Positions 26,941 through 36,203 of a stretch of 64,000 nucleotides of DNA are shown here, piece after piece. Both the position numbers and the translations under genes were made by a program. The stretch's first letter is position 1; each line of letters begins with the position of its first letter. Under the pieces are notes generated by a model. It saw only the letters and a list, made by a program, of their open reading frames with translations. It was not told the DNA's origin and did not search any database. Where the stretch lies: positions 310,001-374,000 of the forward strand of contig JAHFQZ010000003.1 of NCBI GenBank assembly GCA_023259055.1. The letters run 5' to 3'. The stretch is from Nitrosomonadales bacterium (GTDB taxonomy: Bacteria > Pseudomonadota > Gammaproteobacteria > Burkholderiales > Gallionellaceae).

Positions 26941-27444
26941 ATGGGAAATGAGACATTGAGCGATGGGGATCGCCGCGATTTTTTGATCCAGCTTACTGCG
27001 GTGGTCGGCGGGGCAGGCGTAGCGGCGACATGTGTACCGTTCGTTGCGAGTATGAATCCAAGTTCTGACGTACTGGCAAAGGCCGAGACCGAAGTGGATA
27101 TCTCAGGCATCACACCCGGCGCGATGCGTACCGTGGCATGGCAGGGCAAGCCGGTGTTCATCCTGCGGCGCACGCCCGAGCAGATCAAGGCGGCAGCCGC
27201 GTCTGATGGCGGCTCCGATCCGGAACCGGATAACAAGCGAGTGAAAAAACCCGAATGGCTGGTTGTGATCGGCGTCTGCACGCACATGGGTTGCGTGCCA
27301 AACAAGGAAGATCCGGGTTGGGTATGCCACTGCCATGGCAGTCAATTTGACGATAGCGGCCGCATCACGCGCGGGCCCGCACCGAAGAATCTCGAAGTGC
27401 CGCCGTATCGCTTCGTGTCGAATAACAAGATTGTCATCGGCTAA
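26941..27444 (+). CDS. petA: Ubiquinol-cytochrome c reductase Rieske iron-sulfur subunit
   Basis: ATG 26941 is chosen since aggga lies 7 bases before it; an ATG at 26914 has no such site. The 167-residue protein begins with a Tat-like signal anchor ([21 protein letters not shown]). The Rieske motifs CTHMGCVPN and CHCHGSQFD supply two Cys and two His to the [2Fe-2S] cluster. It moves electrons from ubiquinol to cytochrome c1. It is the first gene of petABC. Confidence 0.95.
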   Translation: MGNETLSDGDRRDFLIQLTAVVGGAGVAATCVPFVASMNPSSDVLAKAETEVDISGITPGAMRTVAWQGKPVFILRRTPEQIKAAAASDGGSDPEPDNKRVKKPEWLVVIGVCTHMGCVPNKEDPGWVCHCHGSQFDDSGRITRGPAPKNLEVPPYRFVSNNKIVIG

Positions 27445-27459
27445 GCCAGGGAGACGACC

Positions 27460-28716
27460 ATGCCCGGACGTATCATCAGATGGATAGATCAGCGTTTCCC
27501 GCTCACCAGTTTTGTAAAACACGAGCTGACAGGTTATCCCACGCCGCGTAATCTCAGCTTCTGGTGGAACTTCGGTTTTTTTGCCGGATTTGTGCTGGTG
27601 CTGCAGGTTGCAACCGGAATATTTTTGGCGATGCATTATAAGGCCGATGTCGCGCTTTCTTTCGATTCCATCCAGCACATCATGCGCGATGTGAATTACG
27701 GCTGGCTGTTGCGTTATATGCATGCCACTGGCGCTTCTGCTTTCTTTTTCGTGATCTACATACACATGGCGCGCACGCTATATTTCGGCTCATACCGTTC
27801 GCCGCGCGAGTTGTTGTGGTGGACGGGGCAGGGCCTGCTGCTGCTGTTGATGGCGACTGCGTTCATGGGTTATCTGTTGCCGTGGGGTCAGATGTCGTTC
27901 TGGGGTGCGACGGTTATCACCAACTTGTTCCGTGCGACGCCATTCATCGGCGATAAAGTGGTTATCTGGCTGCGGGGAGATTACACCGTGGGCGACGCCA
28001 CACTGACACGCTTCTTCGCGCTGCACTACTTGTTTCCTTTCCTCATTATTGGAGCGGTGATGGTGCATCTGGTGGCGCTGCACACAGTGAAGAGCAGCAA
28101 CCCAAGCGGCATCGATCTGGCTGACAAGGACAACATTCCTTTCCATCCGTATTTCACTGCAAAGGATTTCTACGGCCTGGGTCTGTTCCTGATCGTATAC
28201 AGCGTATTCGTGTTCTTCTTGCCCGACAGCCTGATCGAACCGGCCAACAACATTCCAGCCAATCCGATGCAGACACCGAACCACATCGTTCCCGAATGGT
28301 ACTTCCTGCCTTTCTACGCGATCTTGCGCTCCGTGCCGAATATGGTTGGCGGTGTGGTGGCGATGGGATTGTCGGTAATGGTCTTCGCTTTCATGCCTTA
28401 TCTGGATCGCTCGCGTATTCCGGGCGGTGCGCATTTCCGCCCCGTGTATCGGGTACTGTTCTATGTTTTCGTGATTGATATGGCAGTGTTGGGTTACATC
28501 GGGTACATCCCGCCGACGACTCAATCCATCCTCATCGGCCAGATTGCTACGTTGATCTACTTCATCCTGTTCCTACTGCTTCCATTTCTTTCCAAGGTAG
28601 AAGAACGGTGGCTGATGAAACGCGGCTTGCCGCCCGAAGTGGAAGCTTTGATTGAAAGCGAGAGCAGAGAGAAAAGCAAATTATTGCAGCGCCGCCGTCA
28701 AGGAGATGTTGCATGA
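27460..28716 (+). CDS. petB: Cytochrome b of the bc1 complex
   Basis: The 418-residue membrane protein has the eight-helix cytochrome b pattern. His pairs fall in FLAMHYKADVALSF / RYMHATGASAFFFVIYIHM and in FFALHYLFPFLIIGAVMVHLVALH. The Qo motif is PEWY (NHIVPEWYFLPFY). It holds hemes bL and bH and both quinone sites. It begins 15 bases after petA and overlaps petC by 4 bases. Confidence 0.96.
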   Translation: MPGRIIRWIDQRFPLTSFVKHELTGYPTPRNLSFWWNFGFFAGFVLVLQVATGIFLAMHYKADVALSFDSIQHIMRDVNYGWLLRYMHATGASAFFFVIYIHMARTLYFGSYRSPRELLWWTGQGLLLLLMATAFMGYLLPWGQMSFWGATVITNLFRATPFIGDKVVIWLRGDYTVGDATLTRFFALHYLFPFLIIGAVMVHLVALHTVKSSNPSGIDLADKDNIPFHPYFTAKDFYGLGLFLIVYSVFVFFLPDSLIEPANNIPANPMQTPNHIVPEWYFLPFYAILRSVPNMVGGVVAMGLSVMVFAFMPYLDRSRIPGGAHFRPVYRVLFYVFVIDMAVLGYIGYIPPTTQSILIGQIATLIYFILFLLLPFLSKVEERWLMKRGLPPEVEALIESESREKSKLLQRRRQGDVA

Positions 28717-29354
28717 AAGCGCTCATGACATTATTAGGCGCGTGCTGTATTTCCACATCGGCGCTGGCCTTTGAAGCGAAGCTTGAAACGGTCAAGGTAG
28801 GTAGCGATGTGCAGACGGTGGAGCGTGGCATGGAGGCCATGATGAATGCCTGTCATTCCTGCCACAGCATGAAGTACATCAAATACCGCGACCTGGTCAG
28901 CTTCGGTATAGACAAACAGAAGGTGGATGGCTGGCGCGGCGATCAGCCGATGGATGCAGCAATGCTCGCACAAATGTCTGAAAGCGATGCCATACAGGCA
29001 TACGGCAAAGCATCACCCGACCTAAGCCTGATAGCGAAAGCGCGCGACGGCGGTGCGAGCTATGTATATTCCTATCTGATTGGTTATTACGTTACTCCCG
29101 AGGGAAAGCCGGGCAACCACATCTTCCCCGAGACCAGGATGCCGGACATCCTCGGAATGAGCGGGGTAACCGATGCCGCGCAACGCGCCGAAATACAGGG
29201 CAAAGCGCGCGACATCGTTTCTTTTCTCGTTTGGTCGTCCGATCCGCATGAACAGGAACGGCATACGCTGGGTTACTATGTGCTCGGCTATCTTTTTGTT
29301 CTGACTTTCCTGCTTTACCTGGTCAAGAACCAAATCTGGTCAAGGCTGAAATAA
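28713..29354 (+). CDS. petC: Cytochrome c1 of the bc1 complex
   Basis: The 213-residue protein has a signal peptide ending in ALAFEA, heme motif CHSCHSMKY, probable axial Met in TRMPDILG, and a C-terminal anchor (LGYYVLGYLFVLTFLLYLV). It accepts electrons from the Rieske protein and passes them to soluble cytochromes. It is shorter than alpha-proteobacterial c1, as is usual in beta- and gammaproteobacteria. Confidence 0.95.
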   Translation: MKALMTLLGACCISTSALAFEAKLETVKVGSDVQTVERGMEAMMNACHSCHSMKYIKYRDLVSFGIDKQKVDGWRGDQPMDAAMLAQMSESDAIQAYGKASPDLSLIAKARDGGASYVYSYLIGYYVTPEGKPGNHIFPETRMPDILGMSGVTDAAQRAEIQGKARDIVSFLVWSSDPHEQERHTLGYYVLGYLFVLTFLLYLVKNQIWSRLK

Positions 29355-29376
29355 CTATTACGGAGTGAGGTGTAAT

Positions 29377-29766
29377 ATGAAATACGGAATGTCTCAGTGC
29401 GTTGCTGTTCTCTTGATATCGTCGTTTCCCGCATTGGCCTTGTCTGCGCCATCGCAGCAAGAAGTCAGTTACAAAAAAGACGTCAGCCAGATCATCCATG
29501 ACTATTGTTTGAATTGTCACGAACCGGGCGGCAAGGGGTTTGAGACAAGCGGGTTGGATATGCGCACCTATCAAAGCATGATGAAAGGAACCAAATTCGG
29601 CGCAGTCATCAAACCGGGCGACAGCTTCACCAGCATCATGATCCAGGTAGTTGAAGGCCGTGTCCATGCTTCCATCAAGATGCCCTACGGCATGGCCGGT
29701 GGGCTCTCCAAGGAAAAAATTGGTATACTGAAAAAATGGGTCGATCAGGGAGCCAAGGACAACTGA
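29377..29766 (+). CDS. Exported single-heme cytochrome c, fourth gene of the pet operon
   Basis: The start is ATG 29377, with ggagtgagg in front. The 129-residue protein has a signal peptide (CVAVLLISSFPALALSA), one heme motif (CLNCH, residues roughly 48-52) and a possible Met ligand in KMPYG near residue 107. The domain looks like the planctomycete-type cytochrome c group. It lies 22 bases after petC. It is probably an electron acceptor for, or an accessory of, the bc1 complex; the partner is not known. Confidence 0.8.
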   Translation: MKYGMSQCVAVLLISSFPALALSAPSQQEVSYKKDVSQIIHDYCLNCHEPGGKGFETSGLDMRTYQSMMKGTKFGAVIKPGDSFTSIMIQVVEGRVHASIKMPYGMAGGLSKEKIGILKKWVDQGAKDN

Positions 29767-29892
29767 TTGGGGTTCAATCTGCACAGGATCGTCATTTATA
29801 TAAATATACAATGACCGCAGTGAAAAATCTTTATGGTTTCTTCTCTTTGATCAAAATGACAACAGGAATAGTTGATAGAAATAATAATTTTA

Positions 29893-30213
29893 ATGCGTAA
29901 CAGTTTATCCATCCGGCTTCTGATGATCTTTGCCCTTCTGTTCGCGCAGATCGGTGGGCTGACGCACGGCATTTCGCATGTGCTGGAAAAGCAGTCGCAA
30001 TCGGGTGATCAATCACCAGCTCACGAAAAATACTGCGACCTCTGCGATGCCTATGCGCAGACCACCAGCGCCATAGCCAGCAGCATTGTCAGTTTTACGC
30101 CATTCCAAAATTACGGCTACGTAGAACAAAGCCGTGCCTGCTCTTTTTTCCCCATCGCGTCGGTATCCTTCTCGGCGCGCGCGCCGCCTGAACAACTCCA
30201 AAGCATTGCATAA
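29893..30213 (+). CDS. Small DUF2946-like protein
   Basis: From ATG 29893 there are 106 residues. A hydrophobic N-terminus (IRLLMIFALLFAQIGGL) is followed by HGISHVLE, a CDLCDAYAQ motif and the ending ARAPP. This layout fits the DUF2946 group of small membrane or periplasmic proteins that often sit beside metal-uptake genes. The His and Cys residues could bind a metal. A TTG 21 bases earlier is the only longer start. No clear ribosome site is visible. The porin and znuA-like genes follow. Confidence 0.6.
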   Translation: MRNSLSIRLLMIFALLFAQIGGLTHGISHVLEKQSQSGDQSPAHEKYCDLCDAYAQTTSAIASSIVSFTPFQNYGYVEQSRACSFFPIASVSFSARAPPEQLQSIA

Positions 30214-30262
30214 CGATTGCCCCGCCATTGCGGGGTGAATGCCATTATCTTGGAGAATCACC

Positions 30263-31633
30263 ATGTTCAAGTACACCGTACTTTGTGTGACGTTGTTCGC
30301 GCCGCTATCCGTCCATGCAGCAACCGACGAGGATTTGCGCACCATCCGCGAGCAGATTCAACAATTGAAACAGAGCTACGAGCAGCGCAACGCGCAATTA
30401 GAACAACGTTTGCAACAAGCTGAAACAAGCAGCAAAAATGCCGAAAATGCTGCGGTACAGACTACAGCCACCGCACAACAGGCCAGCCGTCCGGCCACCA
30501 GCAGCGAGAATAGTTTTAACCCCGCTATCTCACTGATTCTGTCCGGCACTTACGGGCAACTCAAGCAAGCCCCCACCATCCCGGCGACCGGTTTTGCCAT
30601 GAGTGCCAACCCCGGACATCAACAAGGATTCAATCTCGGCGAATCCGAATTGGGCATCATAGCCAATATCGATCCAGATTATCGCGGTGTCGCCACCATG
30701 GCACTTAGCCCGGCAGGCGGGGTAAGCATGGAGAATGCCTTCGTGCAGAGCTCAGCACCAGGCAACGGGATCAATATCAAGTTCGGACGCTATTTCTCCG
30801 GTCTGGGCTATCTCAACGAGCAACATGCCCATGCTTGGGATTTCGTTGACCAGCCCTTGGTGTATGCCTCACTGTGGGACAATCAGTTGGGCGAAGACGG
30901 CGTACAAGTGAAATGGCTTGCACCTGCGGACATGTTTATCGAGCTTGGCGGCGAGGTCGGGCGAGGGCGCGGCTTCCCAGGCTCTGATCGCACCAAAAAC
31001 GGTGGCGGTTCAGGTGTGCTGTTCGCACACGTCGGTGACGACATCGGCATTGAACACAGCTGGCGTGCCGGGATATCGCTGCACGAGACCAAGCGCGTCA
31101 ATGCACTTAGCACTGCCGTACCGGATTTGCTTGGCACGGCAGGCGGCGTGAACAACAGCTTCAGCGGCGACAGCAAGACGGCCGGACTGGATTTCGTGTG
31201 GAAATACTCGCCCAACGGCAATATCAGCGAGCGTTATTTTAAGCTGCAAGGCGAATACTTCCGCCGCAAGGAAACCGGTTTACTGACTTACGACACTGCA
31301 GGCGCAAATATCACCGACAGTTTTTCTGTAACCCAAAGCGGCTGGTATCTGCAAAGCGTGTATCAGTTCATGCCGCGCTGGCGTTCCGGTTTGCGCTATG
31401 ACCGACTCGATCCGGGTGTCGCTACGTCAGGTGCGCTGAATACCGGTAGCGTCATCAGTAACTACGCCTTCAACCCGTCGCGAACGACATGGATGGTGGA
31501 CTACAACCCGAGCGAGTTCTCTCGCCTGCGCATGCAGGTGTCGCACGACCAGTCGCGACAGGGATTATCCGAAAATCAAATCTTTTTGCAGTACATCATG
31601 AGTCTGGGCGCACACGGCGCACACCAATACTAA
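30263..31633 (+). CDS. Outer-membrane porin-like protein linked to metal uptake
   Basis: ATG 30263 has ggaga 6 bases before it; the product has 456 residues. A signal peptide ends in SVHA. A coiled-coil segment follows (TIREQIQQLKQSYEQRNAQLEQRLQQAE, about residues 25-60). The rest is a long alternating beta pattern (FNLGESELGIIANIDP, INIKFGRYFSGLGYLNEQHAHAWDF, and a C-terminal MQVSHDQSRQGLSENQIFLQYIM strand) typical of porins. It stands 11 bases before the metal-binding protein gene, so zinc or a related metal is a likely cargo. The terminal HGAHQY is not the usual closing Phe. Confidence 0.75.
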   Translation: MFKYTVLCVTLFAPLSVHAATDEDLRTIREQIQQLKQSYEQRNAQLEQRLQQAETSSKNAENAAVQTTATAQQASRPATSSENSFNPAISLILSGTYGQLKQAPTIPATGFAMSANPGHQQGFNLGESELGIIANIDPDYRGVATMALSPAGGVSMENAFVQSSAPGNGINIKFGRYFSGLGYLNEQHAHAWDFVDQPLVYASLWDNQLGEDGVQVKWLAPADMFIELGGEVGRGRGFPGSDRTKNGGGSGVLFAHVGDDIGIEHSWRAGISLHETKRVNALSTAVPDLLGTAGGVNNSFSGDSKTAGLDFVWKYSPNGNISERYFKLQGEYFRRKETGLLTYDTAGANITDSFSVTQSGWYLQSVYQFMPRWRSGLRYDRLDPGVATSGALNTGSVISNYAFNPSRTTWMVDYNPSEFSRLRMQVSHDQSRQGLSENQIFLQYIMSLGAHGAHQY

Positions 31634-31644
31634 GGAAGAAAATC

Positions 31645-32541
31645 ATGCGAAAAACTCTCTACATGTTTTTACTATTGCTGCTCAGCGGCAACGTCCACGC
31701 CGCACTCAACGTGTTCGCCTGCGAACCGGAATGGGCTGCACTCACACAACAACTTTCAGGCAATCAGGCCAGCATCTACACCGCCACCGGCGCGCTGCAA
31801 GACCCGCACCAAGCGCAGGCGCGCCCCAGCCTGATCGCCAAGGCGCGTAGCGCGCAACTGCTGGTATGCACTGGTGCGGAACTGGAAATCGGCTGGATGC
31901 CGGTGGTACTGCGCGAATCCGGCAACAACGCGATTCAGCCCGGTGGCAGCGGCCATTTTGAAGCAGCTCAATATGTAACCATGCTGGAAGTTCCAACTCG
32001 ACTTGATCGCGCCGATGGCGATGTGCATGCATCGGGGAATCCGCACATCCAGACCGATGCGCGCAACTTTCTGCCAATTGCGGAAGCCCTCAGCAAGCGC
32101 CTGATCCAGCTTGATCCTGCCAACACACAACTTTACCAACAGCAATACGCCACATTTAATCAGCAGTGGCGAGCCGCCATTGCGAAGTGGGAAAAACAGG
32201 CCGCATCGCTCAAGGGTGTGCCCGTCATCGTGCAGCACAAAGGCTTTCCTTATCTGAATAACTGGCTGGGACTAAAAGAAGTCGCCGAGCTGGAACCCAA
32301 ACCCGGCATGGAACCCAGCGCGGCTTATCTCGGAAAAGTGTTGAACGAATTGCAACAACATCCGGCGCGCATGGTGATGCGCGCAGCCTACCAGAATGGG
32401 CGACCATCGGAATGGATAGCGGAACGTGCGCATATTTCTGCCGTGATAGTGCCCTATACCGTCGGTGGAACAGCGCAGGCGGCTGATTTATTCACGATGT
32501 TTGATGACACCATCGCGCGGCTGCTGGCAGGATTGAAATAA
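31645..32541 (+). CDS. Zinc/manganese ABC transporter substrate-binding protein (ZnuA-like)
   Basis: From ATG 31645 the protein has 298 residues with a signal peptide (FLLLLLSGNVHA). It is a cluster A-I binding protein: DPHQAQARPSLI, then NPHIQTDARN, VQHKGFPYLNNWLG and a late Asp supply the expected His/Asp metal ligands. The His-rich loop typical of high-affinity ZnuA is short (DVHASGNPH). The metal cannot be fixed from sequence; Zn and Mn are the usual ones. It lies between the porin gene and a repeat element that separates it from the permease. Confidence 0.85.
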   Translation: MRKTLYMFLLLLLSGNVHAALNVFACEPEWAALTQQLSGNQASIYTATGALQDPHQAQARPSLIAKARSAQLLVCTGAELEIGWMPVVLRESGNNAIQPGGSGHFEAAQYVTMLEVPTRLDRADGDVHASGNPHIQTDARNFLPIAEALSKRLIQLDPANTQLYQQQYATFNQQWRAAIAKWEKQAASLKGVPVIVQHKGFPYLNNWLGLKEVAELEPKPGMEPSAAYLGKVLNELQQHPARMVMRAAYQNGRPSEWIAERAHISAVIVPYTVGGTAQAADLFTMFDDTIARLLAGLK

Positions 32542-32547
32542 TTTCAC

Positions 32548-32663
32548 CGTCATTCCGGCGCAGGCCGGAATCCAGCGTTTTTATCTAATGTGCTGTTGGA
32601 CTTTGTCCCCGCCTTGCGGGGGCTTTGTTCAATGACTGGATTCCGGCCTGCGCCGGAATGACG
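32548..32663. repeat. Mobile-type inverted-repeat element, copy 2 (between binding protein and permease)
   Basis: The 28-base arms 32548-32575 and 32636-32663 are identical to those at 17184-17312. The 60-base inner part differs from the first copy and holds a small gc-rich hairpin (cccc gccttgc gggg). It begins only 7 bases after the stop of the binding protein and ends 24 bases before the permease start. It is likely transcribed with the operon. Confidence 0.85.
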
Positions 32664-32686
32664 GAATATTAACCACAGGACTCACT

Positions 32687-33436
32687 ATGAACACTATCGA
32701 ACTTAACATCCTGCTGCCTGCGCTCATCGCGGGTTTATTAGTGCTAGCCACACACATTCCATTTGGCATGAAGGTATTGGAGCGCGGTGTGATTTTCGCC
32801 GATCTTGCCATAGCGCAAATTGCCGGGCTGGGTATCGTCATTGCTGCACTGCTTGATTTAACCGAACAGCCGTTGCTGGTGCAGCTCATCGCTGCCGCCA
32901 GCGCGCTGTGCGGTGCGGTACTGCTCGCGCTGATCGAACATTTCTTGTCCGAAATCAAAGAAGCCTGCATCGGCATGACGTTCGTGCTCACAGCCAGCGG
33001 CGGCATTCTGCTGATGAGCCATGACGTTCACGCGGGCGAACATCTCAAGGATTTACTGGTCGGTCAGATTCTTTGGGTCAGCACCAATCAATTGATCGCC
33101 ACTGCTTTATTGACCACCGCATTGCTCGCGCTGTGGCAGTGGAGCAACCTGAAAACCTATAATCTTGGCTTCTACGCGCTGTTCGCACTGGCCGTTACTG
33201 CCTCGGTGCAATTGGTCGGTGTATATCTGGTATTCGCGAGCCTGATTATTCCTGCACTCGCCACGTATCGCATCAGCTATAGGCGCACGCACTATGCTTT
33301 TGCGGTTGGCATCACCGGCTATGCCATCGGTTTGATGCTTTCCGCATGGTTTGATTTGCCGAGCGGCGCAGCGGTTGTATGGGCAATGGCAGGGACGGGC
33401 ATTCTCGCTGCATGGTTGTTGAACTGCATATTGTGA
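32687..33436 (+). CDS. Metal ABC transporter permease (ZnuB-like)
   Basis: The 249-residue protein has about seven or eight membrane helices (LLPALIAGLLVLATHIPFG, GVIFADLAIAQIAGLGIVIAALL, VGVYLVFASLIIPALAT, VWAMAGTGILAAWLL). It shows the ABC-3 permease features, including the FADLAIAQIAGLG coupling region. It should transport the metal delivered by the binding protein upstream. The usual ATPase gene (znuC) is absent from both sides, so the ATPase must be encoded elsewhere. The ATG has agga upstream. Confidence 0.85.
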   Translation: MNTIELNILLPALIAGLLVLATHIPFGMKVLERGVIFADLAIAQIAGLGIVIAALLDLTEQPLLVQLIAAASALCGAVLLALIEHFLSEIKEACIGMTFVLTASGGILLMSHDVHAGEHLKDLLVGQILWVSTNQLIATALLTTALLALWQWSNLKTYNLGFYALFALAVTASVQLVGVYLVFASLIIPALATYRISYRRTHYAFAVGITGYAIGLMLSAWFDLPSGAAVVWAMAGTGILAAWLLNCIL

Positions 33437-33533
33437 GTGGCTCCAGATGTGCAAATCGGACTGCTTTAGAAGATCGCAAATAACTTCATATGCGTTAAAA
33501 GCGCAGGAATTTGCCAAGCATTTAGGCATGCAG

Positions 33534-36005
33534 TTATTTCAGTACCGGTTTCGCTCCCCAAATCTTTTCCGCATATTCGCTGATCGTGCGGTCACTGGAA
33601 AATTTCCCCATACCGGCAACATTAAGAATGGCGCGTCGCGTCCATTGTTGCTGGTCGCGGTATAGCGTCTCCACCCGTTCTTGCGCAGCAATGTAGGCGG
33701 CATAATCGGCCAGCAGCAGATAGCTGTCTCCACCATTCGTCAGGCTGTCGAAAATGGACTGGAAGCGGTCGGTTTGTTCTGGCGAAAAATATCCCGATGC
33801 GATCATGTCCAGCGCCCATTTCAGCTCGGTGTTGGCGTGGTAGTAATTCCAGGGGTTGTATCCCGAGCTCTTCAGCGCGGCCACTTCCTGCGCATTGAGT
33901 CCGAAGATAAAGAAGTTGTCTTCACCCACTTCCTCCATGATTTCGATATTGGCGCCGTCCAGCGTGCCGATGGTCAGTGCGCCGTTGAGGGCAAGTTTCA
34001 TGTTGCCGGTGCCTGACGCTTCGGTGCCGGCAGTGGAAATTTGCTGCGACAGGTCCGCTGCAGGAATGATGATACAGGCGGTGGAAACATCGTAATTGGG
34101 AATGAACACCAGTTTCAGCAGGCCGCGCACGGCGGGATCGTTGTTGACGATGTCAGCGATGCTGTTGGCAAGCTTGATGATAAGTTTTGCGGTGGCATAA
34201 CCGGGCGCTGCCTTGCCGGAAATGATCACGGTGCGCGGCACAACATCCAGAGACGGATTGGTGCGGATGCGGTTGTACAGCGTGACGACGTGAAGCAGGT
34301 TGAGGAGCTGGCGCTTGTATTCGTGTATGCGCTTTACCTGGACATCGAACAGGCTGTCCGGGTTGATTTCGAGGGCAAGTCTGTTCATTACCAGATTGGT
34401 CAGACGCTGTTTATTGGCGCGATTTACGGCGCGGAATTCCGTCTGAAAAACCGAATCGCCGGCATGGTCAGATAACTGGCGGAGCTGCGACAGATCGGTG
34501 ATCCAGCCTTTGCCGATGCGGCTGGTAATCAGGCTGGCCAGTCCCGGATTAGCCTGGTTCAGCCACAGACGCGGGGTGATACCGTTGGTGACGTTGATGA
34601 GCTTGCCGGGAAAGTGGCGGTTAAAATCGGAAAATATCGTGGTCTTCATCAGATCGGAATGAAGTTGCGCCACGCCGTTGACATGATGGCTGCCAACGAT
34701 CGCCAGATGCGCCATGCGCACGCGGCGGCCATGTGACTCGTCGATGATGGACATACGTTTGAGCAGTTCATGGTCGCCGGGAAAATGATGCATGACTTCC
34801 AAAAGAAAGCGCTGATTGATTTCGAAAATGATCTGCAGATGGCGCGGTAGTACCGACTCGAACAGCGACACCAGCCAGGTTTCCAGCGCTTCGGGCATGA
34901 GCGTGTGGTTGGTGTAGGAAAAAGTGCGTGTGGTGATGTTCCAGGCGTTCTCCCAATCCAGATGGTGTACATCCACCAGCAGGCGCATCAGTTCCGGGAT
35001 GGCGATGGAGGGGTGTGTGTCATTGAGCTGGATCGCGACCTTGTCCGGCAGCTCGTCAAAAGATTCATGGTATTTGAGGAAGCGGTAGAGAATATCCTGC
35101 AGCGAGGCGCTGACAAAAAAATACTGCTGCTTGAGGCGCAGTTCGCGGCCCATCGCGGTGGTGTCGTTGGGGTAGAGCACCTTGGACAGGTTTTCCGATT
35201 CGTTCTTGTCTTCGACCGCCTTGATGTAGTTGCCCTCGTTGAAGTATTTGAGATCGAAATCGCGCGAGGCCTTGGCTGACCACAGGCGCATGTTGTTGAC
35301 GGTATTGATGCCATAACCCGGAACCGGCGTGTCATAGGCCATCGCCATCACATCATCGGATTCTATCCAGTGATGATGTGTTTTGCCTAGCTCGTCGCTG
35401 TATTGCACCACGCGGCCATGAAACTTCACCGGGTAGAGTACTTCCGGGCGTGGGAATTCCCACGGGTTGCCATAGCGCAGCCAGTTGTCCGGGTGCTCCA
35501 CCTGCCAGCCGTTTTCAATTTGCTGGTTGAACATGCCGTACTCGTAGCGGATTCCCATGCCGAAGCCGGGCAGGCCGATGGTTGCCATGGAATCCAGGAA
35601 GCAGGCAGCCAGCCTGCCAAGCCCGCCATTGCCCAGCGCGGCATCGAATTCCAGTTCCGTTATCCTGCCCAGGTCGAGGCCTGCATCGACGCATGCCTTG
35701 CGGACTTCATCGGCAAAACCGATATTGAGCATGCTGTTCACCAGGCTGCGGCCGATGAGAAATTCCATGGAGAGGTAGTACACTCGTTTGGCATCGTTGA
35801 TGTAGTAACGGCGCATCGTTTCCATCCAGCGTTCGATCAGGTGTTCTCGGACGACATGGGCGAGCGTGAAGAACCAGTCGCGGTCAGTGGCTGTGATGGG
35901 GTCTTTGCCAACGGAAAAAATCAGGTGTCTGGTAAGGGACTTTGTAACCGAATCCAGATGGGTATCGAGTGGTGCGTGCTGGGGAATTTTCGACGCTGGC
36001 GACAT
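33534..36005 (-). CDS. glgP: Glycogen phosphorylase (GT35, classical type)
   Basis: The 823-residue protein fits the 800-840 residue bacterial glycogen/maltodextrin phosphorylase family. Conserved blocks include YYLSMEFLIGRSL, GNGGLGRLAACFLDS, and the PLP-lysine region EASGTGNMKLALNGA. It releases glucose 1-phosphate from glycogen using phosphate. It is divergent from gnd with a gap of about 200 bases that must hold both promoters. The ribosome site is agaggagaaag, before the ATG at 36005. A second phosphorylase of a different subtype is encoded at 45642. Confidence 0.95.
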   Translation of the reverse strand: MSPASKIPQHAPLDTHLDSVTKSLTRHLIFSVGKDPITATDRDWFFTLAHVVREHLIERWMETMRRYYINDAKRVYYLSMEFLIGRSLVNSMLNIGFADEVRKACVDAGLDLGRITELEFDAALGNGGLGRLAACFLDSMATIGLPGFGMGIRYEYGMFNQQIENGWQVEHPDNWLRYGNPWEFPRPEVLYPVKFHGRVVQYSDELGKTHHHWIESDDVMAMAYDTPVPGYGINTVNNMRLWSAKASRDFDLKYFNEGNYIKAVEDKNESENLSKVLYPNDTTAMGRELRLKQQYFFVSASLQDILYRFLKYHESFDELPDKVAIQLNDTHPSIAIPELMRLLVDVHHLDWENAWNITTRTFSYTNHTLMPEALETWLVSLFESVLPRHLQIIFEINQRFLLEVMHHFPGDHELLKRMSIIDESHGRRVRMAHLAIVGSHHVNGVAQLHSDLMKTTIFSDFNRHFPGKLINVTNGITPRLWLNQANPGLASLITSRIGKGWITDLSQLRQLSDHAGDSVFQTEFRAVNRANKQRLTNLVMNRLALEINPDSLFDVQVKRIHEYKRQLLNLLHVVTLYNRIRTNPSLDVVPRTVIISGKAAPGYATAKLIIKLANSIADIVNNDPAVRGLLKLVFIPNYDVSTACIIIPAADLSQQISTAGTEASGTGNMKLALNGALTIGTLDGANIEIMEEVGEDNFFIFGLNAQEVAALKSSGYNPWNYYHANTELKWALDMIASGYFSPEQTDRFQSIFDSLTNGGDSYLLLADYAAYIAAQERVETLYRDQQQWTRRAILNVAGMGKFSSDRTISEYAEKIWGAKPVLK

Positions 36006-36203
36006 GTCACTTTCTCCTCTGTGAACAAGTGGAATCGGCTACTGCGAGTGCATTACCCATCGTTGCCTATTGTGTTCGCAAGTTAAGGCATATAATTTGT
36101 GCGGCAATTTGCAAATGTTGGCAATGGCACAATTCTACAACCGGAATGGGACAGCTGTGTAAATCAATTGTTTTTCGGGTTAATTGTTTTCGGGGAGAAT
36201 TTT

